From: Rhodoblastus sp963736175
GTDB lineage: Bacteria > Pseudomonadota > Alphaproteobacteria > Rhizobiales > Beijerinckiaceae
DNA length: 64,000 bases
Assembly: GCA_963736175.1 (NCBI GenBank)
Contig: CAVTNU010000014.1
Span: forward strand, 154,332-218,331
Reading direction: 5' to 3'
Position numbers and translations under genes: made by a program. The notes under the pieces were generated by a model. That model was given only the letters and a program-made list of their open reading frames with translations. It did no database searches and was not told the DNA's origin. Positions within the stretch are counted from its first letter, which is position 1, and the number at the start of each line of letters is the position of its first letter. Positions 1 to 8,920 of this stretch are shown here, one piece after another.

Positions 1-573
1 AAACCCGAACCCAAGGCGCCGCGTCTCCAGCTCGCCGCCCTCGCGCCCGATCCGAAGCCGCGCCCCGCCTACATATCAGCCTCCGCCAAGCCAGCGCCCG
101 GGAACGAAGAAAACGTCGCCACCGCGAGCGTGAACAAACACGCCGCCTCGCGTGACGGCTCGACGCGCTCGGCTTTCGCCCCCGTCACGCCCTCCGCCAT
201 GCGCTGGAGCCCCGGCCCTCAGCCGAAGATCGCCTTGCGCGCCGCGGCCCATACAGCGGCGGCCCAGCGCAGCGAACAGGCCAAGGCGAGCGTCGAGGAG
301 CCGGAGAAACGCGCCGGCCGTCCGGCAAACGCCGGCTGGATGATCCAGGTCGGCGCCACCGACGACGCCGGCAAAGCCAATGATCTGCTGATGCGCGCCA
401 AATCGCGGGGCAAAGGCGCCCTCGCCTCGGCGCGCGGCTTCACCGAAAAAGTGCAGAAGGGCAGCGAGACGCTGTATCGCGCCCGTTTCGCCGGCCTTGA
501 GGAAAACAGCGCGGAGACGGCCTGCAAGACCCTGAAGCGTACGGGCTTCAGCTGTTTTGCCACAAGGAATTGA
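1..573 (+). CDS. C-terminal part of SPOR-domain protein, probably a D-Ala-D-Ala carboxypeptidase (5' truncated)
   Basis: The reading frame is open from the first base, so the gene begins outside the window. The visible 190 residues are a long Pro/Ala/Lys-rich linker followed by about 80 residues with a SPOR-like fold: it starts near WMIQVGA, continues with the FTEKVQKG / LYRARFAG segment, and ends with two cysteines in the last 20 residues. SPOR domains bind denuded septal peptidoglycan. In Hyphomicrobiales this exact C-terminal pattern is usual at the end of periplasmic S11-family D-alanyl-D-alanine carboxypeptidases. The catalytic domain is not visible here, so the enzyme assignment is an inference from the tail only. 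Confidence 0.6.
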   Translation, partial: KPEPKAPRLQLAALAPDPKPRPAYISASAKPAPGNEENVATASVNKHAASRDGSTRSAFAPVTPSAMRWSPGPQPKIALRAAAHTAAAQRSEQAKASVEEPEKRAGRPANAGWMIQVGATDDAGKANDLLMRAKSRGKGALASARGFTEKVQKGSETLYRARFAGLEENSAETACKTLKRTGFSCFATRN

Positions 574-624
574 ATTGATCGCGTTTCAGACGGTTTGTTG
601 GCGTAGCGTTTGGGTGAAGGATTA

Positions 625-1341
625 TCAGGTATGTCGTCGCATGAGGACGTCTTTGGCTTCATTGACTCGAGCCGCCAGCTCCGTCGTTCCCCCGTGATCG
701 GGATGCAGTTTCTTCATGAGCGCGCGATGGGCGCTCGCGATTTCGTCCCGACTGGCGCCCGATTGAAGCCCAAGCGTCTGATAGGCTTGCTGTTCGCTCA
801 TCTGGCCGGGGCGAGCCCCGTTCGACCCGCGCCGCGCGTCAGTCTCGCTTTGACCTGCCTGACGCCAACCGGCAAAGCGGCGGTCAAAATACGTCTCTAA
901 CAAGCGCGCCGCGTCGACGTCCGACGCGCCGCAATATTGATACAGCGTATCGCATTCCTGACGCGAAAGCTCATCGAGCCCGCGGCCGGCGAATACGCCA
1001 GCCAATACCTGACCGCTGATATTGCCGCTTTTGTGATCGAGCTCCATGAACACCGTTCGCGTCGTGGCGCGCGAAACCGCGGCTTTGGCGCCCGCGCCGC
1101 CGGCGGCGAAGAAATCGCTCCAGCCGCCCTTGTGTCCGAACAGCCAGAGCGAGAGGCCGCCGAGGCCCGCCGCGACGCCGATGCGTCCGCGCAGCAACAC
1201 CAGCAGCGCGCCAAGCGCCACGAAAATTCCGCCGCCGACCTTGACCGTTCGCGCCACTTTGGCCGGCGGCGTGTTGGAGGCGACGCGCAAACCATAGATA
1301 ACCAGAACGAGGGCCAAAAAGCCGATCAGTACAAAAGGCAT
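625..1341 (-). CDS. Membrane-anchored DnaJ-domain protein
   Basis: A 238-residue protein with an N-terminal hydrophobic helix, a second hydrophobic stretch at about residues 38-70, a middle region and a C-terminal J domain of about 55 residues (from about 182 to the end). The J domain carries the HPD tripeptide (LHPDHGG) needed to stimulate an Hsp70 ATPase. The topology, membrane helix first and J domain last, resembles the TIM14/Pam18 group. It lies 20 bases after the VWA gene on the same strand, so the two are probably co-transcribed. It is expected to recruit DnaK to the inner membrane; the client is unknown. Confidence 0.75.
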   Translation of the reverse strand: MPFVLIGFLALVLVIYGLRVASNTPPAKVARTVKVGGGIFVALGALLVLLRGRIGVAAGLGGLSLWLFGHKGGWSDFFAAGGAGAKAAVSRATTRTVFMELDHKSGNISGQVLAGVFAGRGLDELSRQECDTLYQYCGASDVDAARLLETYFDRRFAGWRQAGQSETDARRGSNGARPGQMSEQQAYQTLGLQSGASRDEIASAHRALMKKLHPDHGGTTELAARVNEAKDVLMRRHT

Positions 1342-1361
1342 GGCGAACCCCGTTTCAACCG

Positions 1362-2072
1362 TCAGCGCATTTGCGATAAAAGCGCCCGCGCTTCGCCATC
1401 GCCTGAATCGGCGGCTTTTTCAAGCGCGCAAACGCCGCCGGCGGCATAGGCCGCCGCCGCGCCCAGCAGCGCCGCCAGCCGTCCCGGCGCGCCGGCGTCG
1501 AAGCGCGCGTAAGCCCCGCCGCTCAGCCGCGCAATTTCCTTGAAACAGGCGCCGACGTCCAGATCTTCGCCCTCCTGGAAGACAAAACCCTTGACGCCCG
1601 CCATGCCCAACTCGCCGGCGAGAACGGCGAGATCGTCGGCGTTTTCCTCCATCGCGTCGCCGACAAAGACAAAGGCGCCGACGCGTTCGTCCGCATTCTC
1701 GGCCTTGATATGGCGCAGCACTTTGCCAATCTGGGTGTGGCCGCCGCGCACCTCGATCTTCGACATCAACGTCGCAAGACCAGCCCCGCCATTGACGAAA
1801 CGCGAAGCGCGGCATTCGCCAAAACCGCGAAAATAGACCAATTGCACGTCAAGCCCGCCAAAGCCGGCCGCCGCCTCGAACATTTTGCCTTGCAGGCTTT
1901 GCGCCAGATCCCAGGTCGGCTGCCGGCTCATCGTTGCATCGAGGGCGAAAATCAACTTTCCGCGCGCCGACGGCCGCGTCGACGGACTCTTCGCCGCCTC
2001 AACAAAAGCGTCAATATCGGTTTGGGCGCCGCCTTGCGGCGTTGCGATGGGGACTTTGCTTTGCGCAGCCAA
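1362..2072 (-). CDS. VWA-like domain protein
   Basis: A 236-residue protein without a signal peptide. Residues 40 to about 190 look like a von Willebrand A fold: a hydrophobic strand running into DATMSRQPTW resembles the MIDAS DxSxS motif but is degenerate (D-A-T-M-S), and a later strand reads AFVFVGDAMEEN. Such cytoplasmic VWA-like proteins often act as scaffolds or adaptors. It is the upstream partner of the membrane J-domain protein. No enzymatic function can be assigned. Confidence 0.6.
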   Translation of the reverse strand: MAAQSKVPIATPQGGAQTDIDAFVEAAKSPSTRPSARGKLIFALDATMSRQPTWDLAQSLQGKMFEAAAGFGGLDVQLVYFRGFGECRASRFVNGGAGLATLMSKIEVRGGHTQIGKVLRHIKAENADERVGAFVFVGDAMEENADDLAVLAGELGMAGVKGFVFQEGEDLDVGACFKEIARLSGGAYARFDAGAPGRLAALLGAAAAYAAGGVCALEKAADSGDGEARALLSQMR

Positions 2073-2243
2073 GATCCTGGTCCTCCCGCTGGAGGGTTCT
2101 CAAATTGTGTCGACGCGGCAAAAAAACAACCCATCAAAGTCATATCCGCGGCGCACGATGGACGAAGCCGACGCTTTGGGCCAATCTCGCAACCATGATC
2201 GATACGAAAACACACATTCGCGCCGCGGCCAAGGTCTGACAAC

Positions 2244-2669
2244 ATGGCCCTGCACCTGCTCAAGCTCTGCGTCGGGGCGCAATCCATCGCCGACCTCGAA
2301 GCCTGGATCGAACAGCGCCACAAAAACGCGAAGACTCATTCCCACATTACGCGCATGGTTCCCAAGCGTGTCGAGGAGTTGCTCGACGGAGGCTCGCTCT
2401 ACTGGGTCATCAAGGGGCAGATCGCGGCAAGGCAAAAACTGGCGGCCATCAACACGTTCACGGACAAAGAGGGCGTTGGACGCTGCAGACTCGTCCTGGA
2501 AAAGCCGGTCGTCGCCGTTCATCCGCGCCCGTTTCGCGCCTTTCAGGGCTGGCGCTATCTGCAGGACAAGGACGCGCCGGCCGATCTGGCGCAGACGAAA
2601 GGCGGCGCCGACATCGCCCAGATGCCGGAAGACATGCGCCGGCATTTGCGCGATCTGGGCCTGCTTTGA
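2244..2669 (+). CDS. DUF1489 family protein
   Basis: A 141-residue soluble protein whose N-terminus (MALHLLKLCVG) and overall length match the alphaproteobacterial DUF1489 family. It contains no signal peptide or membrane helix. The family has no established function. It is divergent from the VWA/DnaJ pair and converges on the potassium channel gene with only three bases between stop codons. Confidence 0.75.
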   Translation: MALHLLKLCVGAQSIADLEAWIEQRHKNAKTHSHITRMVPKRVEELLDGGSLYWVIKGQIAARQKLAAINTFTDKEGVGRCRLVLEKPVVAVHPRPFRAFQGWRYLQDKDAPADLAQTKGGADIAQMPEDMRRHLRDLGLL

Positions 2670-2672
2670 GGC

Positions 2673-3605
2673 TTAGACCTCTTCGGCGTCGTCCGGCGCC
2701 GTTTCATCGTCCAGCTCGATCGAGGCTTCCTCGATCGTGTCGTGAAATTTGCGATAGTCGATGAACGGCGAGCCGTTCTCGCCCTGGGCGAGGATGTCGA
2801 CGAAGACGTGGCCGACGCGCACGTCCTTGTAGGAATAGGAATGGCGAATGTTGACCTGCTGGCCCGAGGCGTCGTCAAAACCATGGAACGTGACGATGAA
2901 ATAGGCGTCGGCGGCCTCCAGATCGGCGGCGCTCTTGCCGAATATCGGGCTGGCCTCGTCCACCTTATGCAGCAGCAGCCAGCTCAAGGCGAAGGCGGGA
3001 TTGCGGTGCTGGCGCAGGGCGAGCGGCGCGAACCGACGGAAACGGCGACCGTCCCGCGTTTCCTCGTCGTAGAAATACCAGATTTCGGCGCGCGCCTCGG
3101 ACACAAAGCTTTGCCGGGCGTTGGCGAGCCGCGTCATCAGCATGCGCTGGCCGTCGTGCGAGCCGAGAACCATGTCCCGCGCGAACACAAGGCGGGCGCG
3201 TGGTCGGGAAAAGCGGGTGAAAATCAGGCCGGTGAACACCGCCAGCGATGACATGCCAATAAAGATTTCCAACGTAGCGACCAGATGGGCGTAATCGGTG
3301 CGCGGATGCATGTCGCCATAGCCGACGGTCGCCAGGGTTTCGATGGAAAAATAGAACAGATCGGCGAAGAAATCAGGACGCGCATTGGCGATGGGCGCCT
3401 CGCCCAGCCAGAACAGCGCGGCGAACAGGGCGTTCAGCGTGACGAAAAAGACGGCGTAGCCGAGGAAGAAAACCGGCCAGGACGCCGTCAGCGAGCGATG
3501 ATAGACGTCGCCCCAGAAGGAGTTCGACAGTCCCCGGGTCAACAGTTCGCGGTCGCCGATGCGAATTCTTTGCGCCCGCGCGGGGCGACGCAGGATTTTC
3601 ATCAT
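2673..3605 (-). CDS. Inward-rectifier K+ channel, KirBac type
   Basis: A 310-residue protein with the KirBac plan: an N-terminal slide-helix region, TM1 at about residues 43-67, a pore helix with selectivity filter TVGYGDM (residues 93-99), TM2 at about 107-131, and a C-terminal immunoglobulin-like cytoplasmic domain of about 170 residues ending in an acidic tail. It forms tetrameric K+-selective channels in the inner membrane. The ATG start is followed directly by a second Met, so the start could shift by one codon. Confidence 0.9.
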   Translation of the reverse strand: MMKILRRPARAQRIRIGDRELLTRGLSNSFWGDVYHRSLTASWPVFFLGYAVFFVTLNALFAALFWLGEAPIANARPDFFADLFYFSIETLATVGYGDMHPRTDYAHLVATLEIFIGMSSLAVFTGLIFTRFSRPRARLVFARDMVLGSHDGQRMLMTRLANARQSFVSEARAEIWYFYDEETRDGRRFRRFAPLALRQHRNPAFALSWLLLHKVDEASPIFGKSAADLEAADAYFIVTFHGFDDASGQQVNIRHSYSYKDVRVGHVFVDILAQGENGSPFIDYRKFHDTIEEASIELDDETAPDDAEEV

Positions 3606-3633
3606 CGGGCGCGCCGATCGAGCTTGAGACGAA

Positions 3634-4290
3634 TCACAAATTTTCCCATTTCTCGATTACCCAGGTCTCGTTTTTGGCCCCCGCGCGCCATTTGAACCAA
3701 GCGGGCATGGCCATAACCGTCCTCATATAGGCGTTTGTCACCGCGCTGACCGGCAAAGCGTAAGTGTCGAGGCGCGCGACGACCGGCGCAAAAAAGGCGT
3801 CGGCGGCGCAGAAGGCGCCGAACAGGAATGGTCCGCCGCCGCCAAACTCGCAGCGCGCGTTGGCCCAGGCGGCCTCGATTTGCTCAAGATCGGCCTGCGC
3901 GGCGGTGTCGATCGGTTTTGGCGAGGCGCGCCGGTCGCGCCGGAAATTGGTCGGAGATTGTTGGCGCAGGGCCTGAAAACCCGCGTGCATTTCGGCGCAA
4001 AGCGATCGCGCGCGGCTTCTGGCTTGCGCGCCGATCGGCCAGATTCCGATGTCGGGAAATTTCTCGGCCAAATATTCGACAATGGCGAGCGAATCCCAGA
4101 CAATCAGATCGCCGTCGTGAAGCACCGGCGCCTTGCCCGACGGACCCTGTCGCAGCAAAGCCGATTTCGACTCGGCGCGATAGAGCGGAACGACGATCTC
4201 CTCGAACGGAATTCCCAAACCTTCCATCAAGATCCAAGGCCGCATCGACCAGGACGAATAGGCTTTGTTGCCAACAACCAATTTCAGCAT
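3634..4290 (-). CDS. Glutathione S-transferase family protein
   Basis: A 218-residue protein. The N-terminal thioredoxin-like domain begins MLKLVVGNKAYSSWSMRPW, where the SSWS serine sits at the usual glutathione-activating position, and the GPSGKAPVLHDG segment supplies the cis-Pro glutathione site. The rest is a helical GST C-terminal domain. I chose the ATG at 4290 because the frame stays open upstream but loses family similarity and runs into the rhodanese gene. It probably conjugates or reduces small electrophiles; the substrate is unknown. It lies 29 bases after the rhodanese gene on the same strand. Confidence 0.85.
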   Translation of the reverse strand: MLKLVVGNKAYSSWSMRPWILMEGLGIPFEEIVVPLYRAESKSALLRQGPSGKAPVLHDGDLIVWDSLAIVEYLAEKFPDIGIWPIGAQARSRARSLCAEMHAGFQALRQQSPTNFRRDRRASPKPIDTAAQADLEQIEAAWANARCEFGGGGPFLFGAFCAADAFFAPVVARLDTYALPVSAVTNAYMRTVMAMPAWFKWRAGAKNETWVIEKWENL

Positions 4291-4319
4291 CGTCGATAAA
4301 CCCTCAAACCAAACGGCGA

Positions 4320-4721
4320 TCAGGCTTTGCCGCCTTCGATCGGCGCGCCGGCCTTTCTCCAGGCGGAAAAGCCGCCGTCGATATGGACGACCGGCGCAAG
4401 GCCCATGCGTTGCGCCACGTAGGTCGCCAGCGCCGAGCGCCAACCGGCGGCGCAGAAAAATACGAAGGTCTTGTCTTCCTGAAACACCGGCTTGGCGTAG
4501 GGGCTTTCCGGATCGATCCAGAATTCGAGCATGCCGCGCGGACAATGAAAGGCGCCAGGAATGCGGCCCTCGCGCTCAAGCTCGCGCGGATCGCGCAGAT
4601 CGACGAAGATCACGTCGTCCCGCCCGAGCCATTGGCGCGCGTCATCGACGCTGAGCGTCTTGATCGCCGCAGTGGCTTCGGCGAGCATTTGTTTGTACCC
4701 ATATGATATTTTCGACGCCAT
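4320..4721 (-). CDS. Rhodanese-like sulfurtransferase
   Basis: A 133-residue single-domain rhodanese. It has the N-terminal FVDLRDPRELE motif and the active-site loop FFCAAGWRS, with the catalytic Cys followed by a six-residue loop as in thiosulfate or polysulfide sulfurtransferases. It ends with the HIDGGFSAW motif. It is likely cytoplasmic and involved in sulfur transfer or detoxification. It precedes the GST gene in a probable two-gene unit. Confidence 0.88.
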   Translation of the reverse strand: MASKISYGYKQMLAEATAAIKTLSVDDARQWLGRDDVIFVDLRDPRELEREGRIPGAFHCPRGMLEFWIDPESPYAKPVFQEDKTFVFFCAAGWRSALATYVAQRMGLAPVVHIDGGFSAWRKAGAPIEGGKA

Positions 4722-4817
4722 GCGCGCTTCTTCCTTTGCGGTTGAACCGTCGAAAGATTGGAGCGCATGGCTCTCGCCCCGTCAACCGCCGCCTGAACGC
4801 CAAGTCTGGAGCACGCC

Positions 4818-5513
4818 ATGTGGCAAAGCTATTCTGTCGATATCGTCGCACTGGCGTTCTTCCTCCTCGCCTGGGCCAGCTATCATCAATTCGTCGAGCG
4901 CGCCGGCTCCAAAAAGGCCTCGCTCAATCATTTGATGGACGAATATCGGCTGATCTGGATGGAGCGCATGGGAGCGCGTGAAACCCGCATTGTCGACGCG
5001 CAGATTCTCGCTTCGCTGCAAAACGGCACGGCGTTTTTCGCCTCCACGTCCCTGCTGGCGCTCGGCGGCGCCGTCGCAATGCTGCGCGCGACCGACGACG
5101 CCTTGCGCGTATTTTCCGATTTTCCGGGCGGGTTGACCGCCTCGCGCCCATTCTGGGAAATCAAGGTGATCGGTCTGGCGTTGATTTTCGGCTATACGTT
5201 TTTCAAATTTTCTTGGTCGTATCGCCTGTTCAATTTTTCCGCGATACTGATGGGCGCGACCCCGCCCGCCGACGATCCGAACGAAGCGGAACGCCGTCTG
5301 ACCATCAAACGCGCCGCGCAAATGAACGTCGTCGCGGCGGGGCATTTTTCGCGCGGCCAACGCGGCTTTTTCTTCGCCCTCGCCTATCTTGGCTGGTTCG
5401 CTGGGCCTTTCGCGCTGATCACGACGACGGCGGCGGTCGTCGCCGTCGCCTGGACTCGCCAGATCGCCTCCGACGCGCGCTCCGCCGTCACGATGCGGCT
5501 CGACGATCAATGA
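4818..5513 (+). CDS. DUF599 family membrane protein
   Basis: A 231-residue integral membrane protein with about four hydrophobic helices (near residues 5-22, 70-90, 118-140 and 195-222) and an arginine-rich cytoplasmic loop. Sequence and length fit the DUF599 family, whose function is unknown. It is divergent from the rhodanese/GST unit and is followed by the small DUF3253 gene after 45 bases. Confidence 0.75.
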   Translation: MWQSYSVDIVALAFFLLAWASYHQFVERAGSKKASLNHLMDEYRLIWMERMGARETRIVDAQILASLQNGTAFFASTSLLALGGAVAMLRATDDALRVFSDFPGGLTASRPFWEIKVIGLALIFGYTFFKFSWSYRLFNFSAILMGATPPADDPNEAERRLTIKRAAQMNVVAAGHFSRGQRGFFFALAYLGWFAGPFALITTTAAVVAVAWTRQIASDARSAVTMRLDDQ

Positions 5514-5558
5514 AAGAGCGATCTTGACCTTGCCGTCGGGCGCGCGCATCAAGCGATC

Positions 5559-5831
5559 ATGAGCGAAATCGATCCTTTGAGCCGCACCATTCTTTCCGTT
5601 TGCGCCGAGGCCGGCGCCGGCAAGACCATTTGTCCAACCGACGCCGCCAAGGCGTTCGCTACGGCGCGCGGCGAGGACGCCCTGTCGTGGCGCGGCCATT
5701 TGAACGCGGTGCGCAAAAGCGCCGTGGCGTTGGCGCGCGGCGGGCGGCTGGTCATCTTCCGCAAGGGCAAACCCGCCGATCCTGATGATTTTCGCGGCGT
5801 CTACCGGCTTGGCCTGCCTCATCCCGATTGA
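5559..5831 (+). CDS. DUF3253 family protein
   Basis: A 90-residue cytoplasmic protein with a winged-helix-like layout. It contains the conserved ICPTDAAKA and RLVIFRKGKPADPDDFRGVYRL stretches seen in DUF3253 proteins, which are often read as small DNA-binding-like proteins of unknown role. It follows the DUF599 gene and precedes ydcF-like with short gaps, so co-transcription is plausible. Confidence 0.75.
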   Translation: MSEIDPLSRTILSVCAEAGAGKTICPTDAAKAFATARGEDALSWRGHLNAVRKSAVALARGGRLVIFRKGKPADPDDFRGVYRLGLPHPD

Positions 5832-5875
5832 TTTTCCGAGCGCCGGTCCGGCGCCGTTTTCAGGCTCCCTGACGC

Positions 5876-6679
5876 ATGTTTTTTCTGCTTTCGAAGGCCT
5901 TCTGGTTTGTCGTCGCCCCCAGCCACTCGCCGATCATCCTGATCGGCCTCGGCTATGCGGCCTGGCGCCGCGGGAAAAAGTGTGGCCCGCGTCTGGTGGC
6001 GTCAGGCTGCGCCTTGGCGCTGTTGTTTGTCTTTTCGCCGTTCGGCGCGCTGGCGCTGCGCCCGCTGGAAGACCGTTTTCCGAGACTCCCGCAACAAATG
6101 GAGCCGCCGACCGGGATCATCGTCCTCGGCGGATCGGTCGATGAAGTCGTCACCAGCGCGCGCCATCAGACGACGCTCGACGAAGCGGCCGAACGCCTGA
6201 CCGAGGCGGTCGCTTTGGCCCGCCTTTACCCCCAGGCGAAACTGGTGTTCACCGGCGGCTCGGCCAGCCTTTTGGGCGGGGATTTCACCGAAAGCGACGT
6301 CGTGCGCCAGTTCTGGCGCGAGATGGGCGTGGATGAAACGCGCGTCGTCTTCGAGGACAAGTCGCGCAACACGTTCGAAAACGCCATTTTCACGCGCGAA
6401 CTCGTTCATCCGCGCAAGAACGAGCGCTGGCTGTTGATTACCTCGGCATTCCATATGCCGCGCGCGGTCGGCATTTTCCGGCGGGCGGGGATGACGCTCA
6501 TCCCCTACCCGGTCGACTACCGAACCACAGGAACGGCGCATGATTTTCGCATCTCGCCGGACGGCCCGCTGGCGCTGCGCTTGAGCGAACTCGCCTTGCG
6601 CGAATGGATCGGCCTGTTCGCCTATTGGGCTTCGGGCAAGACCGACTCTCTGTTCCCGGGGCCGGAAACAGAGGGCTAG
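5876..6679 (+). CDS. YdcF/ElyC-type DUF218 protein
   Basis: A 267-residue protein with two N-terminal membrane helices (about residues 1-20 and 38-60) and a DUF218 domain carrying IIVLGGSVDE, the Glu/Asp-rich active region and ITSAFHMPRAVGIFRRAGM. ElyC and SanA of this family influence cell-envelope polysaccharide and peptidoglycan integrity. The stop overlaps the end of the convergent squalene/phytoene-synthase-like gene by four bases. Confidence 0.85.
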   Translation: MFFLLSKAFWFVVAPSHSPIILIGLGYAAWRRGKKCGPRLVASGCALALLFVFSPFGALALRPLEDRFPRLPQQMEPPTGIIVLGGSVDEVVTSARHQTTLDEAAERLTEAVALARLYPQAKLVFTGGSASLLGGDFTESDVVRQFWREMGVDETRVVFEDKSRNTFENAIFTRELVHPRKNERWLLITSAFHMPRAVGIFRRAGMTLIPYPVDYRTTGTAHDFRISPDGPLALRLSELALREWIGLFAYWASGKTDSLFPGPETEG

Positions 6680-7542
6680 CCCGCCCGCCACAACGCCCAT
6701 TGCCGGCGCCATTGCGGAACCTCGATCAATTTCCTGAACGGGTCATAATCGGCGCGGTCCATCGCCCGCAGATACAACTCGCAGACCGCCAACGGCCGAA
6801 AGGCTGGCCTAAGCGGGGCGAGCAAAGCCTTGACGGCCGGCCGCGCCGCCGCCAGATGCCGACGCGCGACGGCGCGCAGTTCGGCGAGCGCGGCGCGCAA
6901 GCCCTCAGGATCGCCTTGCGTAAACAGGTCGCCCGGCGTCAGGTCATGCCGATTGAGAAGGTCGACCGGCAAATAGCATTGGTTGCGAAACAGATGCCAG
7001 GGAAGCGCCCGCAACAAGCCGGTGATCGCGTAGGCGCAGCCTGCGTGTCCGGCTGCTTCGGCGCAGTCGACGCTTTCGCCGCCCGCCAGAATTTGCGCCG
7101 CGAGCGCGAACAACACCGAACAGGTCTCCCCGCAATAGCCTTCGAGATCGTTCAAGCTCGGCATCGGATCGTCGTAGACGTCGAAGCGGCGCGCCTCGAT
7201 GAGGTCGATCAGAACTTTGCGCGGTAGGCGACAGACGACGATCGTATCGATCAGGGCGTCGGCGACAGGATGGCTTCGTACGTCGCCGCGCGCTTCGCCT
7301 TCGAGCGTGTCGATCCACCATTGCAGCCGCATTTCGCCTGGCAAGGGCTCGGAAACCAGCTCCCTGACGCGCGAAACCTCAAGCGAAAAGGCGTAAAGCG
7401 CATGCAGGTGGCGACGCGCCAGGTCCGGCGCGAACATCGAGGCGAGCCAGCGGTCGCGGTCGCCTTCGCGCAGCAGGGCCTCGCAATGCGCATAGTGATC
7501 GGCAAGCATTTGTGTCCGCGACGAGGCGTCAAAAGCCGTCAT
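6676..7542 (-). CDS. Squalene/phytoene synthase family protein (NDUFAF6-like)
   Basis: A 288-residue protein of the squalene/phytoene synthase superfamily, starting at the ATG that overlaps the previous stop (ATGA at 7539-7542). It lacks the two clear DxxxD prenyl-diphosphate-binding motifs of true synthases: the first region reads EVSRVRELVSEP and the second YCGETCSVLFAL. This non-canonical form, sited beside an Mth938-like gene, resembles the mitochondrial complex I assembly factor NDUFAF6 more than a carotenoid or hopanoid enzyme. A role in respiratory complex assembly is therefore an inference; a prenyl-transfer role is not excluded. Confidence 0.75.
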   Translation of the reverse strand: MTAFDASSRTQMLADHYAHCEALLREGDRDRWLASMFAPDLARRHLHALYAFSLEVSRVRELVSEPLPGEMRLQWWIDTLEGEARGDVRSHPVADALIDTIVVCRLPRKVLIDLIEARRFDVYDDPMPSLNDLEGYCGETCSVLFALAAQILAGGESVDCAEAAGHAGCAYAITGLLRALPWHLFRNQCYLPVDLLNRHDLTPGDLFTQGDPEGLRAALAELRAVARRHLAAARPAVKALLAPLRPAFRPLAVCELYLRAMDRADYDPFRKLIEVPQWRRQWALWRAG

Positions 7543-7940
7543 GGCGTAGCGATCAAGGCGGCGGCGACGCGCCGCTTTTCGCCCAGCAGGATATTGTAGG
7601 TCTGGCAAGCTGCGCCGGTGCTCATCGTGTCGACGGCGACGCCGCAGGCGCGCAGGCGCTGGCGCAAATTCTCCGGGATCGGCCGCAACTCCCTGCCGCA
7701 GCCGAAAATCGCCAGCTCGACCGCGCCTTGCGGCTCGGCGAGCAGAGGCGCCAGCGCAGCTTCGTCGATTTCCTCGAACCGCGTCGGCGCAAAGGCGTAA
7801 ACGCCGGAAGGCAGGCACAAAAGCGAGCCGCGATGCGACATGCCGCCGAAAAGAAAGCCGCCCGAGCCGTAGGAGTTGATCGGGTATTGCGTCGGGATGA
7901 AGCCCGAATAACGCCCGCTTTCGCTCCGATCCGCGCTCAA
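7539..7940 (-). CDS. Mth938-like domain protein (NDUFAF3-like)
   Basis: A protein of about 133 residues with the Mth938 fold signature PINSYGSGGFLF...MSHRGSLLCLPSG. I chose the TTG at 7940 because it starts one base after the secF stop and gives the family's usual short N-terminus; a start inside secF is possible but would overlap by about 80 bases. Human NDUFAF3, a complex I assembly factor, belongs to this family. Position after secDF and before an NDUFAF6-like gene, with an ATGA overlap to the latter, supports a joint role in membrane complex assembly. Confidence 0.72.
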   Translation of the reverse strand: MSADRSESGRYSGFIPTQYPINSYGSGGFLFGGMSHRGSLLCLPSGVYAFAPTRFEEIDEAALAPLLAEPQGAVELAIFGCGRELRPIPENLRQRLRACGVAVDTMSTGAACQTYNILLGEKRRVAAALIATP

Positions 7941-7941
7941 A

Positions 7942-8898
7942 TCAATAGCTCTGTTGCGGTTTGGCCGGGCGCTCCGCGACGGAAGTGTCGACCGGGCGCG
8001 CCGTTTCGTTGCGCAGGCCAAGATAGATCAGCATCGGTGAACAGATGAAGATCGAGGAATAGGTGGCTACGAAAATGCCCCACATCATCGCCAACGAAAA
8101 CGAGCGGATCACCTGCCCGCCGAATATGACGAGCGACAGCAGGGCTAGAAACACCGTGGTAGCGGTCATGATCGTACGTGGAATGACGGCGTTGATCGAC
8201 GTGTCGATCAACTGATCGGTCGGCATTTTCTTGAACTTGCGCATCATTTCGCGGATACGGTCGAGCACCACCACGGTTTCGTTGAGCGAATAGCCGACAA
8301 TGGTCAGGATCGCCGCGATCGAGGTGGTGTTGAACTCAAGCTGGGTGATCGAGAAAAATCCGACCGTCAGCAACAGATCGTGCATGGTGGCGATAACCGC
8401 CCCGACGGCGAACTGCCATTCGAACCTGAACCACAGATAGGACAGAACGGCGACGATCGACAGAACGACGCCGAGCGTGCCGGACTGCACTAACTCGCCC
8501 GAAACGCGTGGGCCTACCACCTCGACGCGACGATAGTCGAAGGCGTCGCCGAGGGTCTGCTTGACCTTTTCCACCGCGCCTTGCTGCGCCGAGTCGCCGC
8601 CCGGCTGCATGCCGAATCGGATCGAGGCGTCGGCCGGCGTGCCGAAGCCCTGCACTTCCACGTCGCCGAGGCCAAGATGATCGGTGACGTCGCGAATATA
8701 GGACAGATCGGCCGCGCCCGACTTCGCCTGCACCTCCATCAAGGTGCCGCCGGAGAAATCGATGCCGAAATTCATGCCCACGACGAGGAACAATATGACG
8801 GAAATGATCGAAAGAACGGCCGAAAACGGATAGCTCACGCGCCGGAAGCGCATGAAGGGGAATTTGGTGTTTTCGGGCGCAAGCCGCAGGAGTTTCAT
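7942..8898 (-). CDS. secF: Protein translocase subunit SecF
   Basis: A 318-residue inner-membrane protein with an N-terminal helix, the FGIDFSGGTLMEVQ segment, a periplasmic domain and five C-terminal helices carrying the GYSLNETVVVLDRIRE motif of SecF. With SecD it uses the proton-motive force to pull translocated polypeptides out of SecYEG. The ATG at 8898 has a GAGG Shine-Dalgarno and is preferred to an in-frame TTG nine bases upstream. It follows secD by about 22 bases. Confidence 0.95.
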   Translation of the reverse strand: MKLLRLAPENTKFPFMRFRRVSYPFSAVLSIISVILFLVVGMNFGIDFSGGTLMEVQAKSGAADLSYIRDVTDHLGLGDVEVQGFGTPADASIRFGMQPGGDSAQQGAVEKVKQTLGDAFDYRRVEVVGPRVSGELVQSGTLGVVLSIVAVLSYLWFRFEWQFAVGAVIATMHDLLLTVGFFSITQLEFNTTSIAAILTIVGYSLNETVVVLDRIREMMRKFKKMPTDQLIDTSINAVIPRTIMTATTVFLALLSLVIFGGQVIRSFSLAMMWGIFVATYSSIFICSPMLIYLGLRNETARPVDTSVAERPAKPQQSY

Positions 8899-8920
8899 AG
8901 GTCGCAATCCTCTGGCGGGC

